Assembly: GCF_003144245.1 (NCBI RefSeq)
Contig: NW_020289980.1
Span: forward strand, 124,001-188,000
From: Jaminaea rosea
Taxonomy: Eukaryota > Basidiomycota > Exobasidiomycetes > Microstromatales
Direction: 5' to 3'
DNA: 64,000 bases
Shown here piece by piece: positions 39,179 through 49,689 of this stretch. How positions within the stretch are numbered: position 1 is the stretch's first letter; each line of letters begins with the position of its first letter. The notes under the pieces were generated by a model that was not told the DNA's origin, did not search any database, and was given only the letters and a program-made list of their open reading frames with translations. Both the position numbers and the translations under genes were made by a program.

Positions 39179-41959
39179 ATGGACCCCTTCGCTTTCGCTG
39201 ACATAGCTGGAGAAGCTGGCGAGGGCGCCGATGATAGCGGAGGCGTTGCTCAGCCGGCAGTAGCCGCGGCGCCAGCAGCAGCTCAAGCACCAGCAGCTGA
39301 AGCGCCGGCTGCTGCCGCCGGGGCTGGTCCTCTTGCTGCTGCTGAGCCAGCTGCTGCCCCAGCTGCCGCTGCTACTAATCCAGTCGAGACGGTCGCCCCT
39401 GCTGCCGTAAGCCCTCCCGTGGCCGGCGCGGCTACGACTCCCAATGCAGGCATGTGGACGCCAGCATCCATTGCTACACTCCAGAGCACAGCGGCACCCT
39501 CATCTGCGGTCCTGCCAACCTCTTCACTCGCATCCCTAGCTGCCATCTCCTCATCAGGCACGCCTGCACCATCCTCTTCTTCACTGTCCGCCACCTCTTC
39601 CATGTCGTCCTCGTCTCCCTCTCCTACACCCACCGTCACAGAGAAGGACGTGGGCAAGAGTGGCTGGGCCCTTCCTGTCGTCATACCCATCGCCTGTGCT
39701 GCCGGCTTTCTCCTCGCTCTTAGCATCGCCGCTCGCATGTACAGCATCATGTGGCGCAAGCACAAGCGTCGCAAGGAAGCAGCAGCAGCTCTGGCCCGCA
39801 AGCTCGACCATGAGGGGGGAGATCCAGACGACTCGACTGCAGAGCTCGCACCCAACATGGACATCAGTGGGGCTCGCTTCCACAATGGAGCAACAGGCAG
39901 TCCGGCTCGAGGCGGCGTGGGTGGTCAAGGGGGTGGCACACCGTCACGCTTCGGCTTTGGGTCTGGACGAGACAATCGCCGTGGTGATAGCGGGCAGCAA
40001 GAAGCAGAGACTGGCTACAATGACGCGGAGCTACTGGGTGTGCCCTCTACCCAGCCACAAGGAGCAGCCAAAGCATGGTCATGGATGAAAAACACCTTCA
40101 CTAACCAGGAAGCTTTGGGCGAGCAGAACACCCGCGGCCCCCCAGCAAAGAAGAGCATTCTCTCCTTCGTCAACCTAGCGGGCACGCCAGCCTCGCCACC
40201 TGGCTTCTCCCTCTCAGACGACCCATGGCGACGATCGACGCAAAGCTCTGTTTCTCACGATGGACCGCCGCGGTCAGCTGCAACCCATTTCGGTTGGTGC
40301 GACGTCTCGCTCAGCCCTCCGCCGCCTACTCCTCCGCCGAAATTTAACGCCGCTGGACGCAAAGCCCCACCACCCCGTAGCCCACTCTCTACCGTGACCG
40401 AGGAACGATCGCTTGGTGCTGCCGGTGCCGCCTCGATGGCCTCCTCGCCGAGCAGGATGCTCATGAGCACAGTAGGTAAAGGCGTGGTCCGTAGCCCAGC
40501 CGCATCCTCCCCGCTCTCCTACACCATGAACAGAGACGGCGAGACCAATGCCAATACCTCCTCTATGCTACCTCGTCCATCTTCGAATACCTACCGCCGT
40601 GTGTCAAAAGAGAACGACGGCGACGACGGCGCGGACGCTGGACGTTTGGGCAACATGGTACTTCGAGAAGAGGACCACGGCTTCGTAGAGCGGGGACAGG
40701 ACTTGGCTCGAGCTGTCACCACCAGTCAGGCTCCTTCTCGCAAGCAAAGTACCCGCAGCGCAGCACCACTCCGTCGAGCCACGACCCTCAAACGGCCTCG
40801 CTTCGACAGCGAGACGGTCCCTGCGGCCGAGCCGCCCACAGAAAGCCTCCGAGCCATCACTCCCGCACCACCCTACGAGTCCGAAGAGACGCCACATGCC
40901 CGCTCGGTCATCAACTTCAATTACGACGTCGGCACGCCTGGGCCCCTCTCCCCTCACATGCCTATTCACCCTGCAGCTTCGCAGCTACATCGCAACGCCA
41001 CGTCAGAGTCGGAGCATAAGCGTCGTCGTCGGCTAGGCAGGGCCAAGACGATCGTCGACAACGCGGTTCAGGCGTCCAACGCTGAGCGCCTCAAGAGAGC
41101 AGCTAGCGCGGCACCTGGTGCGAGAGCGAGGGGTGCGCTGCCCGTCACGCCTGTGAGCGTGCCCGTCTCTCGCACTTCTACCACCACTACTACGACTCCA
41201 ACAGCGATGCAATTGGACGATCCCTACTCCTACCACTCGACGCGGGGTGCCCTACAAGTCGAGTCGCCCATGATCCCCATACCGGGAAGTGCGGCGCTTA
41301 CACGTCGTTCCTCGGGCAGCCAATACTCGTCCGAAGACGGGGTGCCTAGCTTGAGCGACGGTGAGTCTGACGACCCTGATCGGGCTGGAAGCGGTCTAGC
41401 CTGGAGAACGCCGGCCACCTCTGTCCGCCGAGGAGATACAAGGAAGACGATGAGGCGAACTGAGAGAGACGTTGAGGACCAAGAAATGATGGAGCGAGAC
41501 TACGAGGACGACGGAGAGGGTGATCAGGTCGTCTTCGCTGCTGCGAGCAAGGCGCTACTCGCCACCCCGTTTGCGGAATCTGCTCGTTCGACACCCAAGT
41601 ACCTTGACGCCATTGCGGCGTACTACTCGAGTCCAAATGTGGACCTGGAGGACGCTCCTTCGCCATACGGAGTCCAGCCCACTGAAGTCACGCAAACACG
41701 CTCCCCGCTCTCACAGCCGCCTCGCATTCAACTGCATGACGGGCCTGCGCCACTGCCTAGCCCGTACGAGAGCAGATCAGCCAGCCCTACGAGGGGGATG
41801 AGCGGCTCGCCAACGCGACAGTGGGCGCATGACAAGGGGAGGTGGACGCTACGAGACGCTGAGAATCGTGATGCTTCGACGCCGGCGGCTGCGGAGCCAT
41901 CTCCTTTCGGCAGGCATGCGGGGCTGTTCTTCTCGCCGGCTGTGGGGCATAGAGGATGA
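39179..41959 (+). CDS. Single-pass membrane protein with long disordered tail, unknown
   Basis: Intronless, 926 residues. The N-terminal ~155 residues are Ala/Pro/Ser/Thr-rich without an obvious signal peptide. One membrane helix (about 161-186, WALPVVIPIACAAGFLLALS and on) is followed by a strongly basic stop-transfer (KHKRRKEAAAALARK). The ~740-residue cytosolic tail is disordered, with a Trp-containing patch (AAKAWSWMKNTFTNQEALGE, about 298-317), many SP/TP and RxxS sites, and a final conserved-looking FGRHAGLFFSP. The layout (O-glycosylable outside, one helix, phospho-tail) resembles wall-stress sensors and septum or polarity proteins, but the missing signal peptide and lack of homologous blocks prevent a name. 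Start 39179 is the first ATG after the leader. Confidence 0.75.
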   Translation: MDPFAFADIAGEAGEGADDSGGVAQPAVAAAPAAAQAPAAEAPAAAAGAGPLAAAEPAAAPAAAATNPVETVAPAAVSPPVAGAATTPNAGMWTPASIATLQSTAAPSSAVLPTSSLASLAAISSSGTPAPSSSSLSATSSMSSSSPSPTPTVTEKDVGKSGWALPVVIPIACAAGFLLALSIAARMYSIMWRKHKRRKEAAAALARKLDHEGGDPDDSTAELAPNMDISGARFHNGATGSPARGGVGGQGGGTPSRFGFGSGRDNRRGDSGQQEAETGYNDAELLGVPSTQPQGAAKAWSWMKNTFTNQEALGEQNTRGPPAKKSILSFVNLAGTPASPPGFSLSDDPWRRSTQSSVSHDGPPRSAATHFGWCDVSLSPPPPTPPPKFNAAGRKAPPPRSPLSTVTEERSLGAAGAASMASSPSRMLMSTVGKGVVRSPAASSPLSYTMNRDGETNANTSSMLPRPSSNTYRRVSKENDGDDGADAGRLGNMVLREEDHGFVERGQDLARAVTTSQAPSRKQSTRSAAPLRRATTLKRPRFDSETVPAAEPPTESLRAITPAPPYESEETPHARSVINFNYDVGTPGPLSPHMPIHPAASQLHRNATSESEHKRRRRLGRAKTIVDNAVQASNAERLKRAASAAPGARARGALPVTPVSVPVSRTSTTTTTTPTAMQLDDPYSYHSTRGALQVESPMIPIPGSAALTRRSSGSQYSSEDGVPSLSDGESDDPDRAGSGLAWRTPATSVRRGDTRKTMRRTERDVEDQEMMERDYEDDGEGDQVVFAAASKALLATPFAESARSTPKYLDAIAAYYSSPNVDLEDAPSPYGVQPTEVTQTRSPLSQPPRIQLHDGPAPLPSPYESRSASPTRGMSGSPTRQWAHDKGRWTLRDAENRDASTPAAAEPSPFGRHAGLFFSPAVGHRG

Positions 41960-44137
41960 GCGATGTTAATAAGGAGGGCTCGTGCACTTTTCCTCTTCAG
42001 ACTTCATCTTTTTTCGTTCTGCTCTCCCGTTGCCTTGACGAATACACATCTACCTTTACGATATCCAATTCAATAAGGTTTCATGAAGGCTACAGTAATG
42101 CTCTTGCTCAATGTCTTTCGTGTGCTTAAGGTATAGCATCCGCAGAAAAGACAAATTGGCTCTTCGCTCGTCGGCTTGCCATCTTAAGGGCAACATGCTG
42201 TAGGACGTCGGGGCGAAGTACGACGTATGCCCGTTGGGGCCCGGTCCCATCGCCGTAGCACGCTTCCCTTGAAGCGCGATGTCAAGAAGCTCGCATCTTC
42301 TAGGGCCGAGGTTGAGGCTGGACCGGCGCTCAGTGGGTGATGGAGGTCAAGCGCGAAGGTACTGGCGCCCTTGTCCGCCTCCTGCTTCTTCCCAAGCGCT
42401 TGCGCTGCAGCTCTGTCAATGGCACCGCGAGGAAGTTTGGTGAGCCACTTTCAGGGCTTCACTGTGGACCAATTGTTGTTGGCAAAGTCGCTGTACGCCC
42501 TGGTTGCGCGAGCCCATGCAGACGTTGGGAGCCCGATGAAGGGTGGCGCTGGCTGACTCTGACCACAAGGGTGTAAGAGATCTTCGACGGTGCCATCTGC
42601 TCGCTTCCTGCGGTCGATGTGAAGAGCATTCCTGACATCGCCCTTCCTCTCCTCAAGTAAATTGGCGTCCTCAAGTAACTCGGCGACGTGCTCTTCAAGT
42701 GACTTGCTTGCTTGTGCATGCCACCGGGCGTACTGTGTCTGCCAGTCAATGCCGGCTTGCGCTTCTGCGACGGTGCACGTACTCTAGCATTGTCATGTTG
42801 TCGAGATTACTCATCGTTCCCGACGACGGCACGCTTGACGACTTTGAAACGCTGGGACTTGCATCGGAGGTGGAGGAGTCTTCTTCCTCGTCAGATACGA
42901 CCGCACTTGATAGTCTTCCAGGATCTGGGCGACGCTTCAGAGGCGGACGACTCCTCTTGCTCCTCATCTTGCTCCTCTTGGCCGTCGTCGACACGCTGCC
43001 GCTTGTTGACGGGGGCGGCAGGACCGTCAGCTTGGCGGGCAGGCCTGAGCAAAGGGGGCGAGTAATCTCCACCCTTGCAGACTCGACCAAAGCATGAAGC
43101 GCCGGCTGCCGTCTCGCCGATCAGATTCGAGAGATTCGAACTCAGCAGAGCTCAGTTGTGCGAGAAAGCCCGTCATGCCGAAAGCCTGTGTGAACCTGGT
43201 CAAGAGACGAATTTCCTTTTTACCGGTGTTGCTGTGCTCTCTTGAGGTGGTCGACCTGCGAGGAGGTACAGGTCGAGCGAACGTTGATTGATGCATCCTT
43301 CGCTGAGATTGCGCGTCTCGCTTTCGGCATCCTCGGACTCCTCGTCGTCAACCAGAATGCGAGGATGCTGTCGCCTGGGACTGATTACTGCTGCGACCTG
43401 CTTAGCATTACGCTTGCGCTTATGGTCGTGGTGCTACTAATGGCACAGCAACGCTAGGGCATCGTAGCTCTGGAAGTAGGTGGTGTAAGGCGGGGTGGGT
43501 AGTGATGGCAGGCGGTGCAGAGCGAGGCATGTGCGATGGCCGTGTTGCTTTACGGTTGAAGGTGACGGGTTCCTGTGAGGAACCACCGCTGCCATCGCGG
43601 CCGCCTACGCCTAGGTGCGGAGGGATCACAAGCAGGCGAACGCGAAAGGCAAGCGCTCCTCATGCTCGCTGCACTCCGTTGCCGCTGCCTGCACGATCGC
43701 ATCGCGCGCACAGTCACTTTGGTCGGTGATGAATTGGATGGCGTGCGGGCTGATGCAAGTAGCTCTCTTGGATAGCCATCATTGGTATGGTCTGGACGTT
43801 CCTTTCGAGCGCTTGGTCACGGCGCCAAAAAGTCGAGAATGAAGCGGGCCCGGACCGCGGCCACGCGCCAGGCCAACCTCCACGCACGGGCCCCATTCGA
43901 AGGACCCTTGAGCTTGAGTGGAGGATGACGTTGAATCTTCTCGCTCGGAATCGCCCGACCCCACATCGCCTTCGCCGCTAAGTCAGAAAGAGAGAGAGAG
44001 ACTCAGCTCGGGTCATTCACCGCTGCATTAGCTTAGGATCTCTCGTACAAAGCCGATCAGCTCAGCACAAGCCTCCGCCGCCCCCCTTGGCTGGATTGGC
44101 CATATAAACCTCTCTTCCGCTCATCTTGCCACTCGCG
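41960..44137. other. Gene desert with coding-like remnants
   Basis: A 2,178-bp region, the longest gap in the window. No intact gene was found on either strand. The minus strand between about 42.2 and 43.3 kb has stretches with protein-like composition in more than one frame, including a KRQRVDDGQEEQDEEQ-type basic/acidic patch, a FTQAFGMTGFLAQLSSAEFE stretch and a helical Glu/Leu-rich part. It looks broken, with several breaks, and its family is not recognised. It may be a decayed host gene or an old mobile element; no terminal repeats were noticed. A GA repeat lies near 43988-44002. Confidence 0.4.
44103..44108 (+). promoter_or_regulatory. TATA box before the SDR gene
   Basis: TATAAA about 30 bp upstream of the ATG at 44138. 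The close spacing implies either a very short leader or that the downstream Met at 44174 is also used. Confidence 0.4.
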
Positions 44138-45013
44138 ATGATCACCTCCCGCCTCTCACAAATCGCACGCACAATGTCCACCCAAGCATCCAACGGCCGC
44201 GTAGCCATCATCTCTGGCGCCAACCAGGGCGTAGGCAATGGAGTCGCCAACCGCATGGCTCGCCTCTGGAACGAGCCGCAGCACCTCACCATCTACTTCA
44301 CCTCGCGCAATGAGCAGCGTGGCCACGACTCGCTCGCCAAGCTCAAGGAGGACCTCAAGAGCGAGAAGGTCGGCGATGTCAGCTTCGAGTATCACCAGCT
44401 CGACATCACCGACGAAGCGAGCAGGACGAAGCTGCTCAAGGACATCAAGGAGAAGCATGGTGGGCTTGATATTCTTGTGAACAACGCCGGAATTGCAGGC
44501 CAGGGCTTTGATGCCAGCGTGGTAGAGGAGACGCTCAAGACCAACTACTACTCTACGGTCAGCATGGCCAATGAGGCAGTGCCCATCATCCGCCAAGGGG
44601 GCCGAATCGTCTCTGTCGCTTCTATGGCGGGTAAGCTGAACGGATACGGTGACGAGCTTACGCAGCGATTCAAGGCCGTCTCAAAGCAGAGCGAGGCCGA
44701 TCAGCTCATGAAGGAGTTCTACGCATCGGTAGCGGATGGCACGCACGAGCAAAAGGGCTGGAAGTCTGCTGCCTACTCTGTCAGCAAGGCTGGGCTCATT
44801 GCCAATCACCGAGCTCTGGCTAAGGAGGTGCAGCCCAAGGGCATCTCGGTCTTCACGTGCTGCCCGGGGTATGTGGACACGTCGATGACCAAGCATAAGG
44901 GCGTCAGGACACTCGACGAGGGAGCTGTCACGCCTGTTGCGTGCGCCTTTGATGCGCCCGAGAGTGCGACGGGAAGCTTCTGGGAGAATGGCAAGGAGAG
45001 CACTTGGGCGTAA
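44138..45013 (+). CDS. Short-chain dehydrogenase, carbonyl-reductase (CBR1)-like
   Basis: Intronless, 291 residues from 44138. NADPH-binding motif SGANQGVGNGVA, the NNAG motif (ILVNNAGIAGQG), catalytic Ser (IVSVASMAGKL), and Tyr-x3-Lys (AAYSVSKAGL) form a complete classical SDR site. An insertion of about 40 residues lies between the Ser and Tyr strands (helix with ADQLMKEFYASVADGTHEQK), as in monomeric carbonyl reductases such as human CBR1. The C terminus has CCPGYVDTSMTKHKG, also CBR-like. The first 12 residues (MITSRLSQIART) could be a weak mitochondrial presequence; a start at 44174 (MSTQASNGR) would give a cytosolic form. Probable role: reduction of reactive carbonyls or quinones. Confidence 0.9.
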   Translation: MITSRLSQIARTMSTQASNGRVAIISGANQGVGNGVANRMARLWNEPQHLTIYFTSRNEQRGHDSLAKLKEDLKSEKVGDVSFEYHQLDITDEASRTKLLKDIKEKHGGLDILVNNAGIAGQGFDASVVEETLKTNYYSTVSMANEAVPIIRQGGRIVSVASMAGKLNGYGDELTQRFKAVSKQSEADQLMKEFYASVADGTHEQKGWKSAAYSVSKAGLIANHRALAKEVQPKGISVFTCCPGYVDTSMTKHKGVRTLDEGAVTPVACAFDAPESATGSFWENGKESTWA

Positions 45014-45249
45014 GAAGTCCGCGGTGTATTCTGTATGATGTATGAATGTTTAGCAATGACTATTGACAACTTGATGAAGAGAGCAGCGTTTGTAATGGCG
45101 AGTCCAGACTGGGGTAAGAGCGTAATGTCGTGAGAAGAGTCCTTGATTTCCTGGCGAGATAGCGACTGCCATGATCGCAGCGGCAGCTCCAGGCTGCGTG
45201 ACGATCGAGAATGTCTCGAAGAAGGCATGAATCTGTTGACCTCTTCATC

Positions 45250-45757
45250 TCAAACGATCAACCATCCTCCTACCGCCACCAGCACTGAGCCCCCCAATCC
45301 TACAGCCATCTGTCTCGTCTGTCCCGCCCCAGCAATATAGCTGTCCCCAGGGCCCGACTTGGAGCCCCCGCCACCTGTAGCAGCAGGCGCAGGCGCAGCT
45401 GCTGAGCCGTCGAGGGATGCTGGGATCGATGCGGTGGGGTATTGAGATAAGGTGGTCGACGTACTCGTTGCGTTGCCTGACGCTGTGCTGGTCGAGTTGC
45501 CCGAGACGGTGGCTATGAGCGGGGCGAGGGGTGGAGAGGGTCAGATGAGGTGGCAGAAGACAGCGCAGGACAGGAAGGGCAAGCTCACCTGTGCTGTTTC
45601 CGCTTGCACTCCCTGAGCTGCTACTCGCTGCGTTCGAAGACGAGGATGTCGCTGCCGTCGTTGGCGACTGGGCTGCGACTAATGACGAGGTGATGAGGAC
45701 GAGGGCAAGAAGGAGGGTAACGGCGTGGCCGACCATGCTGCGGGGAGTGAAAATCAT
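45250..45757 (-). CDS. Small Ser/Thr-rich secreted protein, probable GPI anchor
   Basis: Two exons, 45757-45589 and 45512-45250, phase 1, 143 residues. Signal peptide (MIFTPRSMVGHAVTLLLALV..., cleavage after VAA), then a Ser/Thr/Ala stem with NST and NAT N-glycosylation sites. It ends in a Gly/Ser patch (GGGGSKSGPGDS) and a C-terminal hydrophobic stretch (VGLGGSVLVAVGGWLIV) without charged tail, as for GPI addition. An alternative start is the Met at 45736 inside the signal peptide. No Cys in the mature part, and no relation to the tandem family at 21-24 kb. Function unknown, probably a wall mannoprotein. A TATA-like TATAATATA lies about 215 bp upstream. Confidence 0.72.
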
Positions 45758-45991
45758 CGTGACCGGTCGTGAGGAGGAAGGGGCGATGCTGTTGAGACGT
45801 GGAAAGCGAAAGATGACGAGAAAGGTGAGGAGCAGGAGTTGAAGGGGCCGCCGGGCGATGCAAGGGTTCGTCTCGAGAACGTCGTCCCGCTCCCGCCGGA
45901 CTGCCGACAACTGCAGCCACGTGGTTTCGAGCACGCCGTCACGGCAAGCCGCTGGTCATGCTATGCTCTATATTATAATGCCTCAACCCTC

Positions 45992-47104
45992 TCACTCTCC
46001 TCTTCTGGCCTCCATCTCCCTCTCAATCGCTTCCCTGACCGCGACCTCAACGTCGTCCACCACAAAGCTCGGCCTGTACTTTGGCTCGCCCTGCGCCTCT
46101 CGGTACACGCCTGTCTTGGACACGAGCGCCGTCTCCCACCCGAAGTCCCTGCCACCACGAATGTCAGACTCTGGATTGTCGCCAACCATGTACACCTTTG
46201 CGGGATCTTGCCCGCCACACATCTCCCTGAGCATTTCAGCCGCATACTCGAAGGTAAGCTTCTCCGGCTTGCCAAAGACGGTGTACTCGAGCGGGAGGCC
46301 GGTAGTCTTCTGCCAGACGTTGGAGAATGCCACTCTGAAGGCTCCCTGCCCGAATCGAACTACAGGAAAGTCATTGCCCCACAGCAGGTCCCCGTGCGAG
46401 AAGTAGAGTGGGATCTGCTCTCGCTTCTTCAGCTCTGCTGGGGAGGACTCGGTACCGAAGACGCCATCGCGACTGCGCAGGATGTCCACCATGAGCTGGA
46501 TGTCTCGGCCCCAGTCGCGGGAGTCGTGGAAGACAATGATGGCAGAGAAATGGACGGAGGAGAGGTCGGGCAGGTTTGAGCGGACCTGATCCGGGGAGGC
46601 GCGGGTGAAGGGCCAGGAGGCGGGGAAGCTGTGGTGCAGGTCGTGAGCCGTATAGACGTCGTTGAAGCCGTACTCATTCATGATCCCGCGCACTCCACCT
46701 GGCGGTTTGTCTGGCCCGCCGATGACGAGAATGGGCTTATCGCCGTACAGCTTGGTGAGGCTCTGCAGGACTGTATGCGCTTGCAAGACTTGGTGCGGTT
46801 GAATAGGGTGCTGAAGCTCCTTGCTCAGTCGCGCTGCTCGATCTTCTTCTGAGACGCCACCGCCATTTGTCACCAGGATGTAGGGTATCTGAGACTTGTA
46901 CGGGTTATCGCCATGCAGCATACGTAGCGCGGACAGTGCTTGAGGAAGAACGCGAGGACCAGCTTTAAGGACGCCGTCGATGTCGAAGGCGAAGGCGAGA
47001 GGTGGGCGGCGCGACGACGATGCTATTGAGGACGAGGAGGTGAAGCTGCGTGCAAGTGATGGCAGCCGCCATGCTGAGGCCGCGGTCCTGCGAAGAGCCG
47101 CCAT
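45992..47104 (-). CDS. Mitochondrial HAD-IIA hydrolase, CECR5/YKR070W-like
   Basis: Intronless, 370 residues. N-terminal Arg/Ser/Ala-rich presequence (about 1-34) typical of mitochondrial import. Motif I FAFDIDGVL (Asp41, Asp43), motif II YILVTNGGG with TNGG, and the motif III/IV region VFGKPEKLTFEYAAE and MVGDNPESDIRGG are all intact. This is the cap C2 subclass IIA with CECR5 (HDHD5) and yeast YKR070W as nearest named relatives, whose substrate is not settled. The Met at 47104 was chosen because the presequence starts there; upstream in-frame sequence overlaps the divergent EB1 promoter. Confidence 0.9.
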   Translation of the reverse strand: MAALRRTAASAWRLPSLARSFTSSSSIASSSRRPPLAFAFDIDGVLKAGPRVLPQALSALRMLHGDNPYKSQIPYILVTNGGGVSEEDRAARLSKELQHPIQPHQVLQAHTVLQSLTKLYGDKPILVIGGPDKPPGGVRGIMNEYGFNDVYTAHDLHHSFPASWPFTRASPDQVRSNLPDLSSVHFSAIIVFHDSRDWGRDIQLMVDILRSRDGVFGTESSPAELKKREQIPLYFSHGDLLWGNDFPVVRFGQGAFRVAFSNVWQKTTGLPLEYTVFGKPEKLTFEYAAEMLREMCGGQDPAKVYMVGDNPESDIRGGRDFGWETALVSKTGVYREAQGEPKYRPSFVVDDVEVAVREAIEREMEARRGE

Positions 47105-47371
47105 TGGGGAAGAGTGAGAAAGTGACGATGAGGACAGTTGGGGAAGAAAGACGAGCTGATTAGAGAAAGTGGAAAGTGGCCCAAGCGCCTCATCCTCGAC
47201 CCGCGTTCCAACCACGTGGCTGACTGCCGCGCGAGTCCAACACCAGCGATGGGATCGACCGGCTTGGAATTGCTTGCAACTTCCTTCCCTCCATCACACC
47301 ACGACCCCACAACACCAGTCTCGTCTCGATCCGACGCGCTTCGAAACCACTACAACCTAGACGTCGCCACG

Positions 47372-48505
47372 ATGGGAGAGTCACGCTCTGAGCTGCTGGC
47401 TTGGCTCAACGAGCTGCTGGCCCTCAACTATACCAAAGTAGAGCAGTGCGGGAGCGGCTACGCGTATGCGCAGATCATCGACAGTATTTACGGCAATGTG
47501 CCGATGAGCAAGCTGAACCCGGCTGCTAAGCAGGAGTATGAGGTGAGAGGATACGGATGGGAAGCAAAGCTGTATTCAGCAGAGTAGTAAGTCCTGACCA
47601 TTGCTTCTCGGTCGTGCGCGCAGTTCATCAACAATTTCAAGGTGCTGCAGACTGCCTTCAAGAAGAACAAGATTACAAAGCCCATCCCCGTTGAGGCGCT
47701 CGTGCGATGCAAGATGCAGGACAATCTGGAGTGAGTCAGCGCATTCGTGACCAACCCCATAACCACACAGTAGCTGACCTCTCCTCTCCTTCCTTCCCTC
47801 GGCAGATTCTTGCAGTGGATCAAGAAGTTCTGGTGAGGACAGGCGAGAGCTGTGGGAGTATGGCAATGCTGACATCACCTCCCCCTCGCCCTTTGTTGCA
47901 GGGACACCAACTACCCCGGAACGCCCTACGACCCCGAAGCCCGCCGCTCCGGAGCAGCGGCCGCCCCTCCTCCCCTCATTGGCGCTGCAACCGTAGGGGC
48001 TGCCCGACCGGCAGCCGCAGCCGCAGCGCCTCGAGCAGCACCTAGAGCAGCACCTGCAGCCGCAGCGCCCGTGAGGAGACCGGTGGGAGGAGCAGGCGCG
48101 GGAGTGGCCAGGGCGTCGGGAGCTGCTTCGGCCGTTTCGAATGAGACGATCGCGGCGCTGACAGAGCAGATGGACGAGATGCGCGTGAGCGTTGATACCT
48201 TGGAGAAGGAGAGGGACTTCTATTTCTCAAAGGTGAGTGCGGGCGAGCGACAGCGTAACAGCGAAAGGACTGTGGACATTGATATTGCGTCCCTCCCCCT
48301 TCATTCGCACCCGCAGCTGCGCGACATCGAAGTCCTCATTACGGAGCGTCTCACGGCTCACGAGTCGGGCGAGCCCCTCCCAGAGGATGCGCTCACGGAG
48401 GAGGCGTTGCTGAAGCAGATGCAGGCGATCCTATACAGCACGGAAGAGGGCTTCGAGCTGCCCGAGGGAGCAGAGGCGCCAGTCAACGAGGAGGAGACCT
48501 TCTAA
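47372..48505 (+). CDS. EB1/Bim1/Mal3 microtubule plus-end binding protein
   Basis: Tracks growing microtubule ends and recruits CLIP/CAP-Gly and SxIP proteins. Five exons, 47372-47542, 47624-47730, 47806-47832, 47902-48232 and 48317-48505, give 274 residues. The calponin-homology domain (1-~110) has SRSELLAWLNELL, KVEQCGSGYAYAQIID, KVLQTAFKKNKI and EFLQWIKKFWDTNYPG. Exon 3 is only 27 nt and supplies FLQWIKKF. A Pro/Ala/Arg linker (about 120-180) leads to the EB-homology coiled coil (about 190-255) with the characteristic EKERDFYFSKLRDIE, spliced across intron 4. The acidic end EEETF resembles, but is not exactly, the EEY/F tail read by CAP-Gly domains. Confidence 0.95.
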
Positions 48506-48556
48506 TCGCTCAATTCACTCTCAAGATGTAACAGGGGCGCCAGTGATTGCGGTAGA

Positions 48557-49486
48557 TTATGCAAGTGCTACACCCGCTGATCGCTCCATCGCTGCTTGAT
48601 CTAGCTCGACGCGCTCTACGGCCTCGAGGACGCGTGTGCCCTCCACCCAGTCCTTTACTCGCACAAGCCAGACGTCACTGCGGCTCTTGGCCAGGAGGGC
48701 TTGGCGATCGGTGTCGCTGGGTTTGGTCGCCAAGGGCGCCCTTGTCCGCAATCTTGCCTCGAAATCCTCGCACCCATTAGCCAGAGACTCCCCGTATCCC
48801 AATCGCTGAATCGTCTTGATCACACCGCTTCCTTCGTTTGGCGCAACAACGATGCCGACGCTCGCTGCGAGAAGGCAGGGTAGATCGGTGTTGCTGTCCC
48901 CTGCATAGACGATCATCGTCGCTTTGCCTGCCTCGTCAACCATCTTGCCCATCTCGCGCAGCTTGTCCGTTCCTGTCGCGATCTTGCGTATGACCTTGCC
49001 CGTTCCCTTGCCCGTCTCGGAGTCCACTTCAACATCGTTGGCGTAAACGGCTGAAGTGGGCAATTTGGCTCGCCGTAGGCCGGCTTGGATGAATGCCTTT
49101 GACCATGAGACGGAGAGGACGTTTGTTGTGATACCGCGTCGCTGCTCCAGCCAGGAAGAGAGGTCGGTCTGCACGCCTGGGTGAAATGAGATCTGGTCTA
49201 GTCTATCGTCGAGCTTGGTGTGATCCCAGCCAATAAAAGCGCCCCCCTCTGTCACCCTCTGTACACTTTTACCCTCTACATCAGAGAGCGATGCAAGCCA
49301 GTCGAGCTGCTGCTCGAGCGAGGTGCGGTCCTCGTCCTTTCCCAGCGGGTGCGTCGAGGTATGCTCTGCCAAGTCATCTAGATAGGGCTGAACATAGGGC
49401 TTCAAGCCGCCATTGTGCTGCTCAGGGATGAGAGAAAGCGTGTCGTGCGATGTGAGAGTCTCATCCCAGTCGAGGACGAGAAGCAT
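48557..49486 (-). CDS. HAD-superfamily phosphatase, PSP-like
   Basis: Intronless, 309 residues. Motif I VLDWDETLTSHDTL (Asp6, Asp8), motif II SVSWSKAFI, a basic segment KIATGTDKLREM, and motif IV VYAGDSNTDLPCLLAA are intact. Motif order and the small helical cap after motif I place it with phosphoserine-phosphatase-like fungal HAD proteins; the substrate cannot be told. No targeting signal. The 3' end converges with EB1 (51 bp) and the 5' end diverges from GCN5 (203 bp). The start was chosen because Met1 directly precedes the first HAD strand. Confidence 0.86.
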   Translation of the reverse strand: MLLVLDWDETLTSHDTLSLIPEQHNGGLKPYVQPYLDDLAEHTSTHPLGKDEDRTSLEQQLDWLASLSDVEGKSVQRVTEGGAFIGWDHTKLDDRLDQISFHPGVQTDLSSWLEQRRGITTNVLSVSWSKAFIQAGLRRAKLPTSAVYANDVEVDSETGKGTGKVIRKIATGTDKLREMGKMVDEAGKATMIVYAGDSNTDLPCLLAASVGIVVAPNEGSGVIKTIQRLGYGESLANGCEDFEARLRTRAPLATKPSDTDRQALLAKSRSDVWLVRVKDWVEGTRVLEAVERVELDQAAMERSAGVALA

Positions 49487-49689
49487 TGCGGGCGAAAGGG
49501 TGAGGAAGAGAGAGCGAGGAAGGCTTCACGTGTGGAGTTGACAAGAAGGAAGGAGCAAGCTGCACAGGCCGGACTGGCGGCTCCAGTCGAATCCAACACC
49601 CGCGTCTCGCGTCTCCGGCGCAAAGCACTTCGCATTTCTTGACTTGGTTCCGTTCACTCCAGTCCAGCACAACTCAACTCAACATCACA

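Noticed and set aside
39283-39885. 200-residue minus-strand frame opposite the membrane protein
   Set aside because: Shadow of Ala/Ser-rich codons on the plus strand; no features of its own.
42699-43097. 132-residue plus-strand frame in the gene desert
   Set aside because: Leu run and Ser run arise opposite the acidic/basic patch of the minus-strand remnants; no credible gene.
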